Shown: in pieces, positions 8,891-17,869 of the stretch
Layout of the letters: each line of letters begins with the position of its first letter
Numbering within the stretch: position 1 is the stretch's first letter
Assembly (NCBI RefSeq): GCF_001905735.1
Contig: NZ_LISW01000006.1
Coordinates: 255,432-319,431 of the forward strand
DNA: 64,000 bases
Source of the DNA: Streptomyces sp. CB01249
Lineage (GTDB): Bacteria; Actinomycetota; Actinomycetes; Streptomycetales; Streptomycetaceae
Reading direction: 5' to 3'
The notes under the pieces: generated by a model
Databases searched by the model: none
Told to the model about the DNA's origin: nothing
Seen by the model: the letters and a program-made list of their open reading frames with translations, nothing else
Position numbers and translations under genes: made by a program

Positions 8891-9909
8891 TTCGCCGCCG
8901 CCTTCTTGGCCGGGGCGGCCTTCTTCGCGGCGGGGGCCTTGTCGGAGGCCGGAGCGGGGGCCTTGGCCGACTGGCCCGGACCTGCCTTCTCCAGCCGGTC
9001 CACGCCGAACTTCACGGTCGACTCGTAGATGTTGTCCGGGTCGAGCCGCCGCAGCTCCTCCGCGAGGAGCTCCGCCGTCTCGCGGCGCTTGAGCGCCACC
9101 GCGCGGTCCGGCTGGCCCGCCATGCACAGCGTGGCGAGCGAGCCGTCGGCCCGGTCCAGGACGATGTCGCCGTTCTTGGTGACCATCCGGACGGCCGTCA
9201 GACCGGGGCCGCCGGACGTGGTGCGCTCCACCGGCACGCCGAGCCGGTCCGCGAGCCACATGGCGAGGAGCTCGCAGCTCGGGTTGTCCGACTCGCCCTC
9301 GACCGTGGCCGAGACGACCTCCGCCGGCTGCTGGTCGAGCGCGGCGGCCAGCATCGAACGCCACGGCGTGATGCGCGTCCACGCCAGGTCCGTGTCACCG
9401 GGCCGGTACGTGTCGGCGCGCACCCCCAGCTCGTCCAGCGGGTGCTCGGCCGAGTAGGTGTCGGTGATCCGGCGCTGGGCCAGCGCGCCGAGGGCGTCCT
9501 TCGCCGGGTCGGCGGGGGAGTCCTGCGGCCACCACGCCACCACCGGGGCGTCCGGCAGCAGCAGCGGCAGGACGACCGACTGGGCGTGGTTGGCCAGCTC
9601 GCCGTGGAGCCGGAGCACCACGGTCTCGCCGGAGCCCGAGTCGGAACCGACCCGGATCTCGGCGTCGAGCCGTGCGTCGCGGCGGGTGCGCGGCGAACGG
9701 CTGAGCCGCTTGATGACCGCGATGATCCGCGAGGGGTGCTCCCGCGAGGAGTCGCTGGCCGCCTTCAGCGCGTCGTAGGCGTTCTCCTCGTCGGTGACGA
9801 TGACGAGGGTGAGGACCATCCCGATCGCCGGGGCGCCGACCGCGCGCCGGGCCGAGATGAGCGCCTGGTTGATCTTGCTGGACGTGGTTTCCGTGAGATC
9901 GATCTTCAT
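8887..9909 (-). CDS. opcA: Glucose-6-phosphate dehydrogenase assembly protein OpcA
   Basis: 340 residues. The N-terminus MKIDLTETTSSKINQALISA and the central VVLPLLLPDAPVVAWWPQ match OpcA, which activates the G6P dehydrogenase encoded just upstream. The C-terminal ~25 residues are a low-complexity Ala/Lys/Pro tail (KAAPAKKAAAK), common in Streptomyces versions. The ATG overlaps the zwf stop as ATGA, and the stop overlaps the pgl start as GTGA. Confidence 0.95.
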   Translation of the reverse strand: MKIDLTETTSSKINQALISARRAVGAPAIGMVLTLVIVTDEENAYDALKAASDSSREHPSRIIAVIKRLSRSPRTRRDARLDAEIRVGSDSGSGETVVLRLHGELANHAQSVVLPLLLPDAPVVAWWPQDSPADPAKDALGALAQRRITDTYSAEHPLDELGVRADTYRPGDTDLAWTRITPWRSMLAAALDQQPAEVVSATVEGESDNPSCELLAMWLADRLGVPVERTTSGGPGLTAVRMVTKNGDIVLDRADGSLATLCMAGQPDRAVALKRRETAELLAEELRRLDPDNIYESTVKFGVDRLEKAGPGQSAKAPAPASDKAPAAKKAAPAKKAAAK

Positions 9910-11438
9910 GGCCGGCGCCAGCTCCGTCCGTCGCGTGCGAGCATCTCGTCCGCCTCGGCCGGACCCCAGGTGCCGGCCGGGTACTGGGCGGGCTTGCCGT
10001 GCTTGTCCCAGTACTCCTCGATCGGGTCGAGGATGTTCCAGGAGAGCTCGACCTCCTGGTGGCGGGGGAAGAGGTTGGCGTCGCCGAGCAGGACATCGAG
10101 GATGAGCCGCTCGTACGCCTCCGGGCTGGACTCCGTGAAGGACTCGCCGTACGCGAAGTCCATCGTGACGTCCCGGACCTCCATCGAGGTGCCGGGCACC
10201 TTGGAGCCGAACCGCACCGTGACGCCCTCGTCCGGCTGCACCCGGATGACCAGGGCGTTGCCGCCCAGCTCCTCGGTGGCGCCGGACTCGAACGGCAGGT
10301 ACGGGGCGCGCTTGAAGACGACCGCGATCTCCGTGACCCGGCGGCCGAGCCGCTTGCCGGTGCGCAGGTAGAAGGGGACGCCCGCCCAGCGGCGGTTGTT
10401 GATCGTCAGCTTGATCGCGGCGAAGGTGTCGGTCTTCGACTTGGGGTCGATGCCGTCCTCCTCCAGATAGCCGACGGCCTCCTCGCCGCCCTGCCAGGCG
10501 TGCGTGTACTGACCGCGCACGGTGTGCTTGCCCAGGTCCTCGGGCAGCTCCACCGCCGTGAGCACCTTGAGCTTCTCGGCGACCAGGGCCTTCGGGTGGA
10601 AGGAGCCGGGCTCCTCCATCGCGGTCAGCGCGAGCAGCTGGAGCAGGTGGTTCTGGATGACGTCGCGGGCGGCGCCGATGCCGTCGTAGTAGCCGGCCCG
10701 GCCGCCGATGCCGATGTCCTCGGCCATCGTGATCTGCACGTGGTCGACGTAACTGCGGTTCCAGATCGGCTCGAACATCGTGTTGGCGAAGCGCAGCGCC
10801 AGGATGTTCTGGACGGTCTCCTTGCCGAGGTAGTGGTCGATCCGGAAGACCTCGTTCGGCGGGAAGACGTCGTGCACGATCTGGTTGAGCTCCTGCGCGC
10901 TCTTCAGGTCGTGGCCGAACGGCTTCTCGATGACGGCGCGCCGCCAGCTGCCTTCCTTCTGGTCGGCCAGCCCGTGCTTCTTGAGCTGCTGGACGACCTT
11001 GGGGAAGAACTTCGGCGGGACGGACAGGTAGAAGGCGAAGTTGCCGCCCGTGCCCTGCGCCTTGTCCAGCTCCTCGATCGTGGCCCTGAGGGTCTCGAAG
11101 GCCACGTCGTCGTCGAAGTTGCCCTGCACGAAGCGCATGCCCTGGCTGAGCTGCTGCCAGACCTCTTCGCGGAAGGGCGTACGGGAATGCTCCTTGACGG
11201 CGTCGTGGACGACCTGGGCGAAGTCCTCGTCCTCCCAGTCGCGGCGCGCGAAACCGATGAGTGAGAAGCCCGGCGGCAACAGGCCGCGGTTGGCCAGGTC
11301 GTAGACGGCGGGCATCAGCTTTTTACGGGACAAATCGCCCGTGACGCCAAAGATGACCAGGCCCGACGGCCCCGCGATGCGCGGGAGCCGTCGGTCCTGG
11401 GCGTCACGGAGCGGGTTGGCTCCGGGAACACCAGACAA
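9906..11438 (-). CDS. zwf: Glucose-6-phosphate 1-dehydrogenase
   Basis: 510 residues if started at TTG 11438, which has GAAGGG nine bases upstream; this start gives the expected length and places the gene six bases after tal. The coenzyme motif GVTGDLSRKKL (31-41) and the active-site motif RIDHYLGKE are clear. It produces NADPH and 6-phosphogluconolactone. No ATG or GTG lies close enough to be a better start. Frame sequence upstream of 11438 runs through tal in another phase and is not real. Confidence 0.95.
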   Translation of the reverse strand: MSGVPGANPLRDAQDRRLPRIAGPSGLVIFGVTGDLSRKKLMPAVYDLANRGLLPPGFSLIGFARRDWEDEDFAQVVHDAVKEHSRTPFREEVWQQLSQGMRFVQGNFDDDVAFETLRATIEELDKAQGTGGNFAFYLSVPPKFFPKVVQQLKKHGLADQKEGSWRRAVIEKPFGHDLKSAQELNQIVHDVFPPNEVFRIDHYLGKETVQNILALRFANTMFEPIWNRSYVDHVQITMAEDIGIGGRAGYYDGIGAARDVIQNHLLQLLALTAMEEPGSFHPKALVAEKLKVLTAVELPEDLGKHTVRGQYTHAWQGGEEAVGYLEEDGIDPKSKTDTFAAIKLTINNRRWAGVPFYLRTGKRLGRRVTEIAVVFKRAPYLPFESGATEELGGNALVIRVQPDEGVTVRFGSKVPGTSMEVRDVTMDFAYGESFTESSPEAYERLILDVLLGDANLFPRHQEVELSWNILDPIEEYWDKHGKPAQYPAGTWGPAEADEMLARDGRSWRRP

Positions 11439-11443
11439 AGTGG

Positions 11444-12562
11444 TCAGCCCTTCGAGGGGGCGAGGCGCTGAAGCTCCGCCTCGGTCGACTTGAGCAGGTC
11501 GTTCCAGGACGTCTCGAACTTCTCGACGCCCTCGTCCTCCAGCAGCTGCACGACGTCGTCGTAGTCGACGCCGAGCTTCTTGATCGCGTCGAGGTCGGCG
11601 CGAGCCTGGTCGTACGCACCGGTGACGGTGTCGCCGGTCACCTCGCCGTGGTCCGCCACCGCGTCCAGAGTCGCCTCCGGCATGGTGTTGACCGTGTTCG
11701 GCGCGACGAGGTCCACCACGTACAGGGTGTCCTTGAGGGCCGGGTCCTTCACGCCGGTCGAGGCCCACAGCGGACGCTGCTTGTTGGCGTGCGCCTTGTC
11801 CAGGGCGGCCCAGCGCTCACCGGCGAAGACCTCCTCGTACGCCTCGTAGGCCAGGCGGGCGTTGGCCAGGGCGGACTTGCCCTTCGCGGCCTTCGCCTCC
11901 TCGCCGCCGATGGCGTCCAGGCGCTTGTCGATCTCGGTGTCCACACGGGACACGAAGAAGGACGCCACCGAGTGGATCTTGGAGAGGTCCAGGCCCGCGG
12001 CCTTCGCCTTCTCCAGGCCCGCCAGGTAGGCGTCCATGACCGCGCGGTAGCGCTCCAGCGAGAAGATCAGCGTGACGTTGACGCTGATGCCCCGGCCGAT
12101 CGTCTCGGTGATCGCGGGCAGGCCCGCCTTGGTCGCCGGGATCTTGATCAGCGTGTTCGGGCGGTCCACCAGCCAGGCCAGCTGCTTGGCCTCGGCGACC
12201 GTGGCCGTCGTGTCGTGCGCCAGGCGCGGGTCGACCTCGATGGAGACCCGGCCGTCCTGGCCGTCCGTCGCGTCGAAGACCGGGCGCAGGATGTCGGCCG
12301 CGTCCCGGACGTCCGCGGTGGTGATCATGCGGATCGCTTCCTCGACGGTCACCTTGCGGGCCGCGAGGTCGGCGAGCTGCTGGTCGTAACCGTCGCCCTG
12401 CGAGATGGCCTTCTGGAAGATCGACGGGTTGGTCGTGACCCCCACGACGTGGCTCTGGTCGATCAGCTCGGCGAGGTTGCCCGAGGTGATCCGCTTGCGC
12501 GAGAGGTCGTCGAGCCAGATCGCCACGCCCTCGTCGGAGAGGCGCTTGAGTGCGTCTGTCAT
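11444..12562 (-). CDS. tal: Transaldolase
   Basis: 372 residues, the long actinobacterial form. GVTTNPSIF (41-49) is the first family signature, and TLIKIPATKAG carries the Schiff-base Lys140. It moves a three-carbon unit from sedoheptulose 7-phosphate to glyceraldehyde 3-phosphate. The ATG is 34 bases after the tkt stop, with TAGGAG upstream, so it belongs to the tkt operon. Confidence 0.97.
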   Translation of the reverse strand: MTDALKRLSDEGVAIWLDDLSRKRITSGNLAELIDQSHVVGVTTNPSIFQKAISQGDGYDQQLADLAARKVTVEEAIRMITTADVRDAADILRPVFDATDGQDGRVSIEVDPRLAHDTTATVAEAKQLAWLVDRPNTLIKIPATKAGLPAITETIGRGISVNVTLIFSLERYRAVMDAYLAGLEKAKAAGLDLSKIHSVASFFVSRVDTEIDKRLDAIGGEEAKAAKGKSALANARLAYEAYEEVFAGERWAALDKAHANKQRPLWASTGVKDPALKDTLYVVDLVAPNTVNTMPEATLDAVADHGEVTGDTVTGAYDQARADLDAIKKLGVDYDDVVQLLEDEGVEKFETSWNDLLKSTEAELQRLAPSKG

Positions 12563-12596
12563 GAGAAATGCATCTCCTACTAGTCGTATACCGGCG

Positions 12597-14684
12597 TCAG
12601 CGCGTGGCGGCGGCGAGGGATTCCCGGGCGGCGGCGGCGACGTTCTCGCCGGTGAAGCCGAACTCGCGGAACAGGACCTTCGCGTCCGCCGAGGCGCCGA
12701 AGTGCTCCAGCGAGACGATCCGGCCGGCGTCTCCCACGTACCGGTACCAGGTCAGGGCGATGCCCGCCTCGACGGCCACGCGCGCCTTGACCGACGGGGG
12801 CAGGACGGAGTCCTTGTAACCCTGTTCCTGCTCCTCGAACCACTCGACACACGGCATCGAGACCACACGGGTCGGAACTCCGGCCGCCTGGAGCTCCTCG
12901 CGCGCCTCGACGGCGAGCTGGACCTCGGAGCCCGTACCGATCAGCACGACCTGGGGCGTGCCGCCCTCGGCCTCGAAGAGCACGTAGCCGCCCTTGGCCG
13001 CGTCCTCGTTCGCCTCGTACGTCGGCACACCCTGGCGGGTCAGCGCCAGGCCGTGCGGGGCGCCCTCGCCGAACACCTTGGTGTAGCGGCGCAGGATCTC
13101 GCGCCAGGCGATGGCGGTCTCGTTGGCGTCGGCCGGGCGCACGACGTTGAGGCCCGGGATGGCGCGCAGCGAGGCCAGGTGCTCGACCGGCTGGTGGGTC
13201 GGGCCGTCCTCGCCGAGGCCGATCGAGTCGTGCGTCCACACGTAGGTCACCGGCAGGTGCATCAGCGCGGACAGGCGCACGGCGTTGCGCATGTAGTCGG
13301 AGAACACCAGGAAGGTGCCCCCGTAGATGCGGGTGTTGCCGTGCAGCGCGATGCCGTTCATCGCGGCGGCCATGGCGTGCTCGCGGATGCCGAAGTGGAT
13401 CGTCCGGCCGTACGGGTCGGCCTCCGGCAGCGGGTTGCCCGCGGGGAGGAACGACGACGTCTTGTCGATCGTGGTGTTGTTCGAACCGGCCAGGTCGGCG
13501 GAGCCGCCCCACAGCTCGGGGATGATCCCGCCGAGCGCCTGGAGCACCTTGCCGGACGCGGCGCGGGTGGCGACGCCCTTGCCCGTCTCGAAGACCGGCA
13601 GGCTGTCCTCCCAGCCCTTGGGCAGCTCGCCCGCGGCGATGCGGTCGAAGTCGGCGGCGCGCTCGGGGTTGGCGGAGCGCCAGGCGTCGAAGCCCTTCTC
13701 CCACTCGGCCTTCGCCTCGCGGCCCCGGTCCAGGGCGCGGCGGGTGTGCGCGATGACCTCGTCGGCGACCTCGAAGCTCTTCTCCGGGTCGAAGCCGAGC
13801 ACCTTCTTGGTCGCGGCGACCTCGTCGTCGCCGAGCGCCGAGCCGTGCGACGCCTCGGTGTTCTGAGCGTGCGGGGCGGGCCAGGCGATGATCGAGCGGG
13901 CCGCGATGAACGAGGGGCGCTCGGTCTCGGCCTTGGCGGCGAGCAGCGCGTTGTAGAGGCCCTCCGGGTCCAGGTCGCCGTTGGGCAGCTGGTCGACGCG
14001 CTGGACGTGCCAGCCGTACGCCTCGTAGCGCTTGACGGTGTCCTCGGAGACCGCGGTCTCCGTGTCGCCCTCGATGGAGATGTGGTTGTCGTCCCACAGC
14101 AGGACCAGGTTGCCCAGCTTCTGGTGGCCGGCCAGCGAGGACGCCTCGGCCGAGATGCCCTCCTGGAGGCAGCCGTCACCGGCGACGACCCACACCATGT
14201 GGTCGAACGGGGAGGTGCCGGGGGCCGCCTCCGGGTCGAACAGACCGCGCTCGTAGCGGGCGGCCATGGCCATGCCCACCGCGTTGGCGACGCCCTGGCC
14301 CAGCGGGCCGGTCGTCGTCTCGACCCCGGTGGTGTGGCCGTACTCCGGGTGGCCCGGGGTCTTGGAGCCCCAGGTGCGGAACGACTCCAGGTCCGCCAGC
14401 TCCAGGCCGTAGCCGGCCAGGTAGAGCTGGATGTACAGGGTCAGGCTGCTGTGGCCCGCGGAGAGCACGAACCGGTCGCGGCCGGTCCAGTCCGCGTCCG
14501 CCGGGTCGTGCCGCATCACCTTCTGGAAGATGGTGTACGCGGCGGGAGCCAGGCTCATCGCCGTGCCCGGGTGGCCGTTTCCGACTTTCTGTACGGCGTC
14601 CGCGGCGAGGACGCGGACGGTGTCCACGGCCCGCTGGTCCAATTCGGTCCACTGGAGGTCTGTGGTGGTCGGCTTGGTGCTCAC
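12597..14684 (-). CDS. tkt: Transketolase
   Basis: 695 residues. The thiamine diphosphate motif begins GDGCLQEGISAEASS and ends LLWDDN; the catalytic His of GHSS and GNGHPG are near the N-terminus, and the pyrimidine-binding and C-terminal domains follow. It transfers two-carbon units in the non-oxidative pentose phosphate pathway. The start is GTG at 14684, sitting inside a 13-bp palindrome (CCCTGA-G-TCAGGG, 14684-14696). It is the first gene of the operon; TAGGCT on the minus strand at 14754-14749 is a possible -10 but no good -35 pairs with it. Confidence 0.97.
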   Translation of the reverse strand: MSTKPTTTDLQWTELDQRAVDTVRVLAADAVQKVGNGHPGTAMSLAPAAYTIFQKVMRHDPADADWTGRDRFVLSAGHSSLTLYIQLYLAGYGLELADLESFRTWGSKTPGHPEYGHTTGVETTTGPLGQGVANAVGMAMAARYERGLFDPEAAPGTSPFDHMVWVVAGDGCLQEGISAEASSLAGHQKLGNLVLLWDDNHISIEGDTETAVSEDTVKRYEAYGWHVQRVDQLPNGDLDPEGLYNALLAAKAETERPSFIAARSIIAWPAPHAQNTEASHGSALGDDEVAATKKVLGFDPEKSFEVADEVIAHTRRALDRGREAKAEWEKGFDAWRSANPERAADFDRIAAGELPKGWEDSLPVFETGKGVATRAASGKVLQALGGIIPELWGGSADLAGSNNTTIDKTSSFLPAGNPLPEADPYGRTIHFGIREHAMAAAMNGIALHGNTRIYGGTFLVFSDYMRNAVRLSALMHLPVTYVWTHDSIGLGEDGPTHQPVEHLASLRAIPGLNVVRPADANETAIAWREILRRYTKVFGEGAPHGLALTRQGVPTYEANEDAAKGGYVLFEAEGGTPQVVLIGTGSEVQLAVEAREELQAAGVPTRVVSMPCVEWFEEQEQGYKDSVLPPSVKARVAVEAGIALTWYRYVGDAGRIVSLEHFGASADAKVLFREFGFTGENVAAAARESLAAATR

Positions 14685-15125
14685 CCTGAGTCAGGGCTCC
14701 TCTCCAACTGTTGTAGACCGGTGACTTCGACCGCACCGGATGCTGTCGAGCCTACCCCCGTCCGTACCCGTGTTTTCCGGCTCCTACCAGGGTGCGGGCG
14801 GCCCGTGGAATCCGCCTCCCGTATGAGCGGAAGGGCTCACCGATGGGCTTCTCCGATGAGCGCGGAGACCCACTCCTGGGCGCTCCGAAGAGCGGCCCCG
14901 GGCGCGGTTGCGGAGGCCCCGGAAACGGGTCGCGCGACCCCTGCGACACCAGTGCGTCACTCGTGCGTACGAGACGGCCCCCGGCGGCCGTCCGCGCCAC
15001 ATCAACACGACCCCACCCCCGCGAAGGGCGGCCTGTCCCCAACGTCTACAGTGGTCGGGTTCGCGCAAGTCTTCACCGGGCCCTTACGCCCGGAGCTTGC
15101 TGGGATTTCTCTGTCAGGGGTGTGC
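14685..15125. other. Gene-free divergent region between tkt and ctaB
   Basis: 441 bases without a believable gene. It must hold the tkt and ctaB promoters. I see a -10-like TAGGCT for tkt (minus, 14754-14749), a -10-like TACAGT toward ctaB near 15049, and the CCCTGA/TCAGGG palindrome at the tkt start. No -35 partner, large repeat or RNA gene is convincing. Short frames here have poor codon composition. Confidence 0.6.
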
Positions 15126-16073
15126 GTGACGGCCGTCGAGTCCCGACCCGCAGGGGTCGCCTTGACTCCGAGCCCAGGGGGCCAACGCCCATTCGGGGCC
15201 CGTGTCAAGGCATTCGTGGCACTGACCAAGCCTCGGATCATCGAGCTGTTGCTGATCACCACTGTTCCGGTGATGTTCCTGGCCGCTCAGGGTGTACCCG
15301 ACCTGTGGCTCGTGCTCACTACCACCATCGGCGGCTACCTGTCCGCCGGCGGTGCCAATGCACTGAACATGTACATCGACCGCGACATCGACGCGCTGAT
15401 GGACCGTACGTCGCAGCGCCCGCTGGTCACCGGGATGGTGAGCCCGCGCGAGTGCCTGGCCTTCGGCATCACCCTCGCGGTGGTCTCGACGGTCTGGTTC
15501 GGTCTGCTGGTCAACTGGCTGTCCGCGGCGCTGTCGCTGGGCGCCCTGCTCTTCTACGTCGTGATCTACACGATGCTGCTGAAGCGCCGCACCTCGCAGA
15601 ACATCGTCTGGGGCGGCATCGCGGGCTGCATGCCGGTCCTCATCGGCTGGTCCGCCGTGACGAACGAGATGTCCTGGGCCGCGGTGATCCTCTTCGCCGT
15701 CATCTTCTTCTGGACGCCGCCGCACTACTGGCCGCTGTCGATGAAGGTGAAGGACGACTACGCCCGCGTCGGCGTCCCCATGCTCCCGGTCATCGCGTCC
15801 AACCGGGTGGTCGCCCGCCAGATCGTCGCCTACAGCTGGGTGATGGTCGCCGTCTCGCTGCTGCTCACCCCGCTGGGCTACACCGGCTGGTTCTACACCG
15901 CCGTGGCGCTGCTGACCGGCGGCTTCTGGCTCTGGGAGGCGCACGCGCTGCTCAGCCGGGCCAAGTCCGGGGTGACGGGCGCGAAGCTCAAGGAGATGCG
16001 GCTGTTCCACTGGTCGATCACCTATGTGTCGCTGCTCTTCGTCGCCGTGGCGGTGGACCCCTTCCTCCGGTAG
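15126..16073 (+). CDS. ctaB: Protoheme IX farnesyltransferase (heme O synthase)
   Basis: 315 residues from GTG 15126, with AGGGG five bases before it; another GTG two codons upstream is less well placed. The Asp-rich prenyl-diphosphate site NMYIDRDIDALMDRTSQRPL (81-100) and about eight to nine hydrophobic helices identify CtaB. It farnesylates heme B to heme O for cytochrome aa3 oxidase. ctaA, the next enzyme, lies 0.5 kb downstream on the other strand. A perfect 20-bp hairpin follows the stop. Confidence 0.96.
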   Translation: MTAVESRPAGVALTPSPGGQRPFGARVKAFVALTKPRIIELLLITTVPVMFLAAQGVPDLWLVLTTTIGGYLSAGGANALNMYIDRDIDALMDRTSQRPLVTGMVSPRECLAFGITLAVVSTVWFGLLVNWLSAALSLGALLFYVVIYTMLLKRRTSQNIVWGGIAGCMPVLIGWSAVTNEMSWAAVILFAVIFFWTPPHYWPLSMKVKDDYARVGVPMLPVIASNRVVARQIVAYSWVMVAVSLLLTPLGYTGWFYTAVALLTGGFWLWEAHALLSRAKSGVTGAKLKEMRLFHWSITYVSLLFVAVAVDPFLR

Positions 16074-16088
16074 AACCCCTGCTCCGTC

Positions 16089-16132
16089 CGACGGGCGGGG
16101 AGCGTGGCCGATGCCACGCTCCCCGCCCGTCG
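16089..16132 (+). terminator. Very strong terminator after ctaB
   Basis: Perfect 20-bp arms 16089-16108 and 16113-16132 closed by the tetraloop CGAT. One of the longest stems in the window; palindromic enough to work in both directions. Confidence 0.85.
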
Positions 16133-16165
16133 CCGGTTGATCTACCCGCCGGTAGCATCCTGTCC

Positions 16166-16528
16166 ATGGCAGAGACGGCAGAGGCTGAGACCCAGCAGGT
16201 GGACGGCAGGCGGGCGGCGCGCGCGGAGCGCAGGGCGGCCCGGCTGGCCAAGCAGATCGGTGCCTTCGCGAAGGCGCACGGCGGTGCCGAGGGGCAGGTC
16301 GCCTACCTCGGGCAGATGGGCGCCCGCATCGTCCTGGTGGGCGAGGACGGCGAGTGGGGCGATCTGGTCGCCCCCTCGTACGAGATCGCCGAGAGCGCCG
16401 CGCAGAGGTCCGGGATCACGCTCCACGAATCCTTCGACGGCGAGTTCGCGGCGAAGGTGCGCACGGGCCCGTACGAGTGGACCCGGATGGCCGGGATCCA
16501 GGTCGGCGGCCCCTCCAACGCGGCCTGA
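16166..16528 (+). CDS. Small conserved actinobacterial protein of unknown function
   Basis: 120 residues from ATG 16166. The first ~45 residues are charged and probably helical (RRAARAERRAARLAKQIG); the rest, ending in ARIVLVGEDGEWGDLVAPSYEIA and WTRMAGIQVGG, looks like a small compact fold. No signal peptide or membrane segment. Codon use is typical of a real Streptomyces gene. It lies between ctaB and ctaA with hairpins on both sides, so is probably transcribed alone. I do not recognise a function. Confidence 0.75.
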   Translation: MAETAEAETQQVDGRRAARAERRAARLAKQIGAFAKAHGGAEGQVAYLGQMGARIVLVGEDGEWGDLVAPSYEIAESAAQRSGITLHESFDGEFAAKVRTGPYEWTRMAGIQVGGPSNAA

Positions 16529-16538
16529 GACCGGAGAA

Positions 16539-16596
16539 ACGGACCGGGGCTCCCGCTCCGACGGCGTACAGCCGTGGAGCGGGAGCCCCGGTCCGT
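16539..16596. terminator. Long bidirectional hairpin between the small gene and ctaA
   Basis: Perfect 21-bp arms 16539-16559 and 16576-16596, with an inner ACGGC/GCCGT stem (16561-16565, 16571-16575). It separates two convergent genes. Confidence 0.85.
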
Positions 16597-16613
16597 TCGT
16601 GTGTGCCCCGGCG

Positions 16614-17627
16614 TCAGCCGGCCGCGGCGGGCTCCGCCTGCTCGGCCGCCGGCGCCGGCAGCGGCGCGACGGCCACCGGCCGCTCGCGCAGCGACAGCAT
16701 GACGCGTACGACCCCGATCCACACCAGGCACGAGCCGAACATGTGCACGCCGACCAGGATCTCCGGCGTATCGGTGAAGTACTGCACATAGCCGATGACG
16801 CCCTGCGCCATCAGGATCAGGAACAGCTCCCGGGTCCGGTGCAGCGGCCCGATGGGCGCGTCCACGGCCTTCAGGACGAACCAGAGCGCGACGGTCAGCG
16901 CCACCACGACCCAGGCCAGGTCCGCGTGCAGCTGGGCGACCGTCTTCCAGTCGATGGGGATGCGGTGGACGTCGCTGGAGTCGCCCGCGTGCCGCCCGGC
17001 GCCCGTGACCACCGTGCCCACGGCGATCAGGAGCCCCGCCGCGACGGCCAGCAGCCAGGCCAGCTGGGCGACCGCCTTGCCGACCAGCGGGCGCGGCGCC
17101 TCGTCGCCCTCACGGATCCGCTGCCAGGTCGTCAGGGCGACCGTGAGCAGCGCGGTGGAGAGCAGGAAGTGCGCCGCGACGGTGTACGGGTTCAGCCCGA
17201 CGAGCACGACGATGCCGCCGAGCACCGCGTTGCCCATCACGATCCAGAACTGGACCCAGCCGAGCCGGGTGACGCTGCGCCGCCAGGGCTTCGCGGACCG
17301 GGCCGCGATGATCGCCCAGCCGACGGCCGCGCACAGCACGTACGTGAGCATCCGGTTGCCGAACTCGATGGCGCCGTGGAAGCCCATCGCGCTCGTCGCC
17401 GTCAGGCTCTCGTCGGTGCACTTGGGCCAGGTCGGGCAGCCGAGGCCGGAGCCGGTGAGCCGGACGGCGCCGCCGGTCACGACGATCACGACGGCCATCA
17501 CGACCGCGGACATGGCCGCGCGGCGCACCGTCCGGGGCTCGGGCGTCCAGCGCTCGGCGATGTACAGCAGCGGATTGCGCAGGGCTTGAGCGACTTCGGC
17601 TCGGGTCAGCTTGGGCACGCGCACCAT
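16614..17627 (-). CDS. ctaA: Heme A synthase (COX15/CtaA family)
   Basis: 337 residues from ATG 17627. About eight membrane helices, a Cys64/Cys70 pair in GLGCPTWPKC, and family histidines such as in GFHGAIEFGNR and VAAHFLLS support CtaA, which oxidises heme O to heme A for cytochrome oxidase. A TTG seven codons upstream (17648) is an alternative start; neither has a strong ribosome-binding site. Upstream lies an unusual 164-bp inverted-repeat element. The long C-terminal Pro/Ala tail is variable in such proteins. Confidence 0.93.
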   Translation of the reverse strand: MVRVPKLTRAEVAQALRNPLLYIAERWTPEPRTVRRAAMSAVVMAVVIVVTGGAVRLTGSGLGCPTWPKCTDESLTATSAMGFHGAIEFGNRMLTYVLCAAVGWAIIAARSAKPWRRSVTRLGWVQFWIVMGNAVLGGIVVLVGLNPYTVAAHFLLSTALLTVALTTWQRIREGDEAPRPLVGKAVAQLAWLLAVAAGLLIAVGTVVTGAGRHAGDSSDVHRIPIDWKTVAQLHADLAWVVVALTVALWFVLKAVDAPIGPLHRTRELFLILMAQGVIGYVQYFTDTPEILVGVHMFGSCLVWIGVVRVMLSLRERPVAVAPLPAPAAEQAEPAAAG

Positions 17628-17658
17628 GGTAGGACGCCGCTTGTGCAAGCTTTCACGA

Positions 17659-17822
17659 GGGGGCGTCGCGCCGGTCAGGGTGGGATCAGGCCGCGGCGTC
17701 TGGTGCGGTGCATCGCAAGGCGCCGGAACATCCTAATGGCGGAGCCATTCGGGCGTTTCGGCAACGCGGCGAGGTGCCGTGCCAGGCGTCGTGGACCCCG
17801 CCCTGACCGGTGCGACGCCCCC
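17659..17822. repeat. 164-bp element with 26-bp terminal inverted repeats
   Basis: Left arm 17659-17684 and right arm 17797-17822 match as inverted repeats at 24 of 26 positions. The 112-base interior has no long frame and several short stems. Size and shape fit a MITE-like element or a structured RNA. No clear target duplication flanks it. It lies upstream of ctaA and downstream of the ABC permease gene, both on the minus strand. Confidence 0.6.
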
Positions 17823-17834
17823 CTGGGGGGACGA

Positions 17835-17846
17835 GTTACGCGTAAC
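17835..17846. promoter_or_regulatory. 12-bp perfect palindrome upstream of ctaA
   Basis: GTTACGCGTAAC, symmetric about a central CG, next to the 164-bp element. It has the form of a dimeric repressor site but the protein is unknown. A Rex site was considered but the half-sites differ. Confidence 0.3.
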
Positions 17847-17869
17847 GGCGACGGAGCGCGTCTGTCGGC

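Noticed and set aside
8890..8970. Ala/Lys/Pro repeat at the OpcA C-terminus as a nucleic-acid-binding domain
   Set aside because: It is a short low-complexity tail common in Streptomyces proteins and has no fold of its own.
14784..15068. Short minus-strand frame in the tkt-ctaB gap
   Set aside because: Arg/Gly/Pro-rich, poor third-position composition and no ribosome-binding site.
12405..15125. Open frame running into ctaB from far upstream
   Set aside because: The part before 15126 runs antisense to tkt and has no CtaB similarity; the ribosome-binding site and family length support the GTG at 15126.
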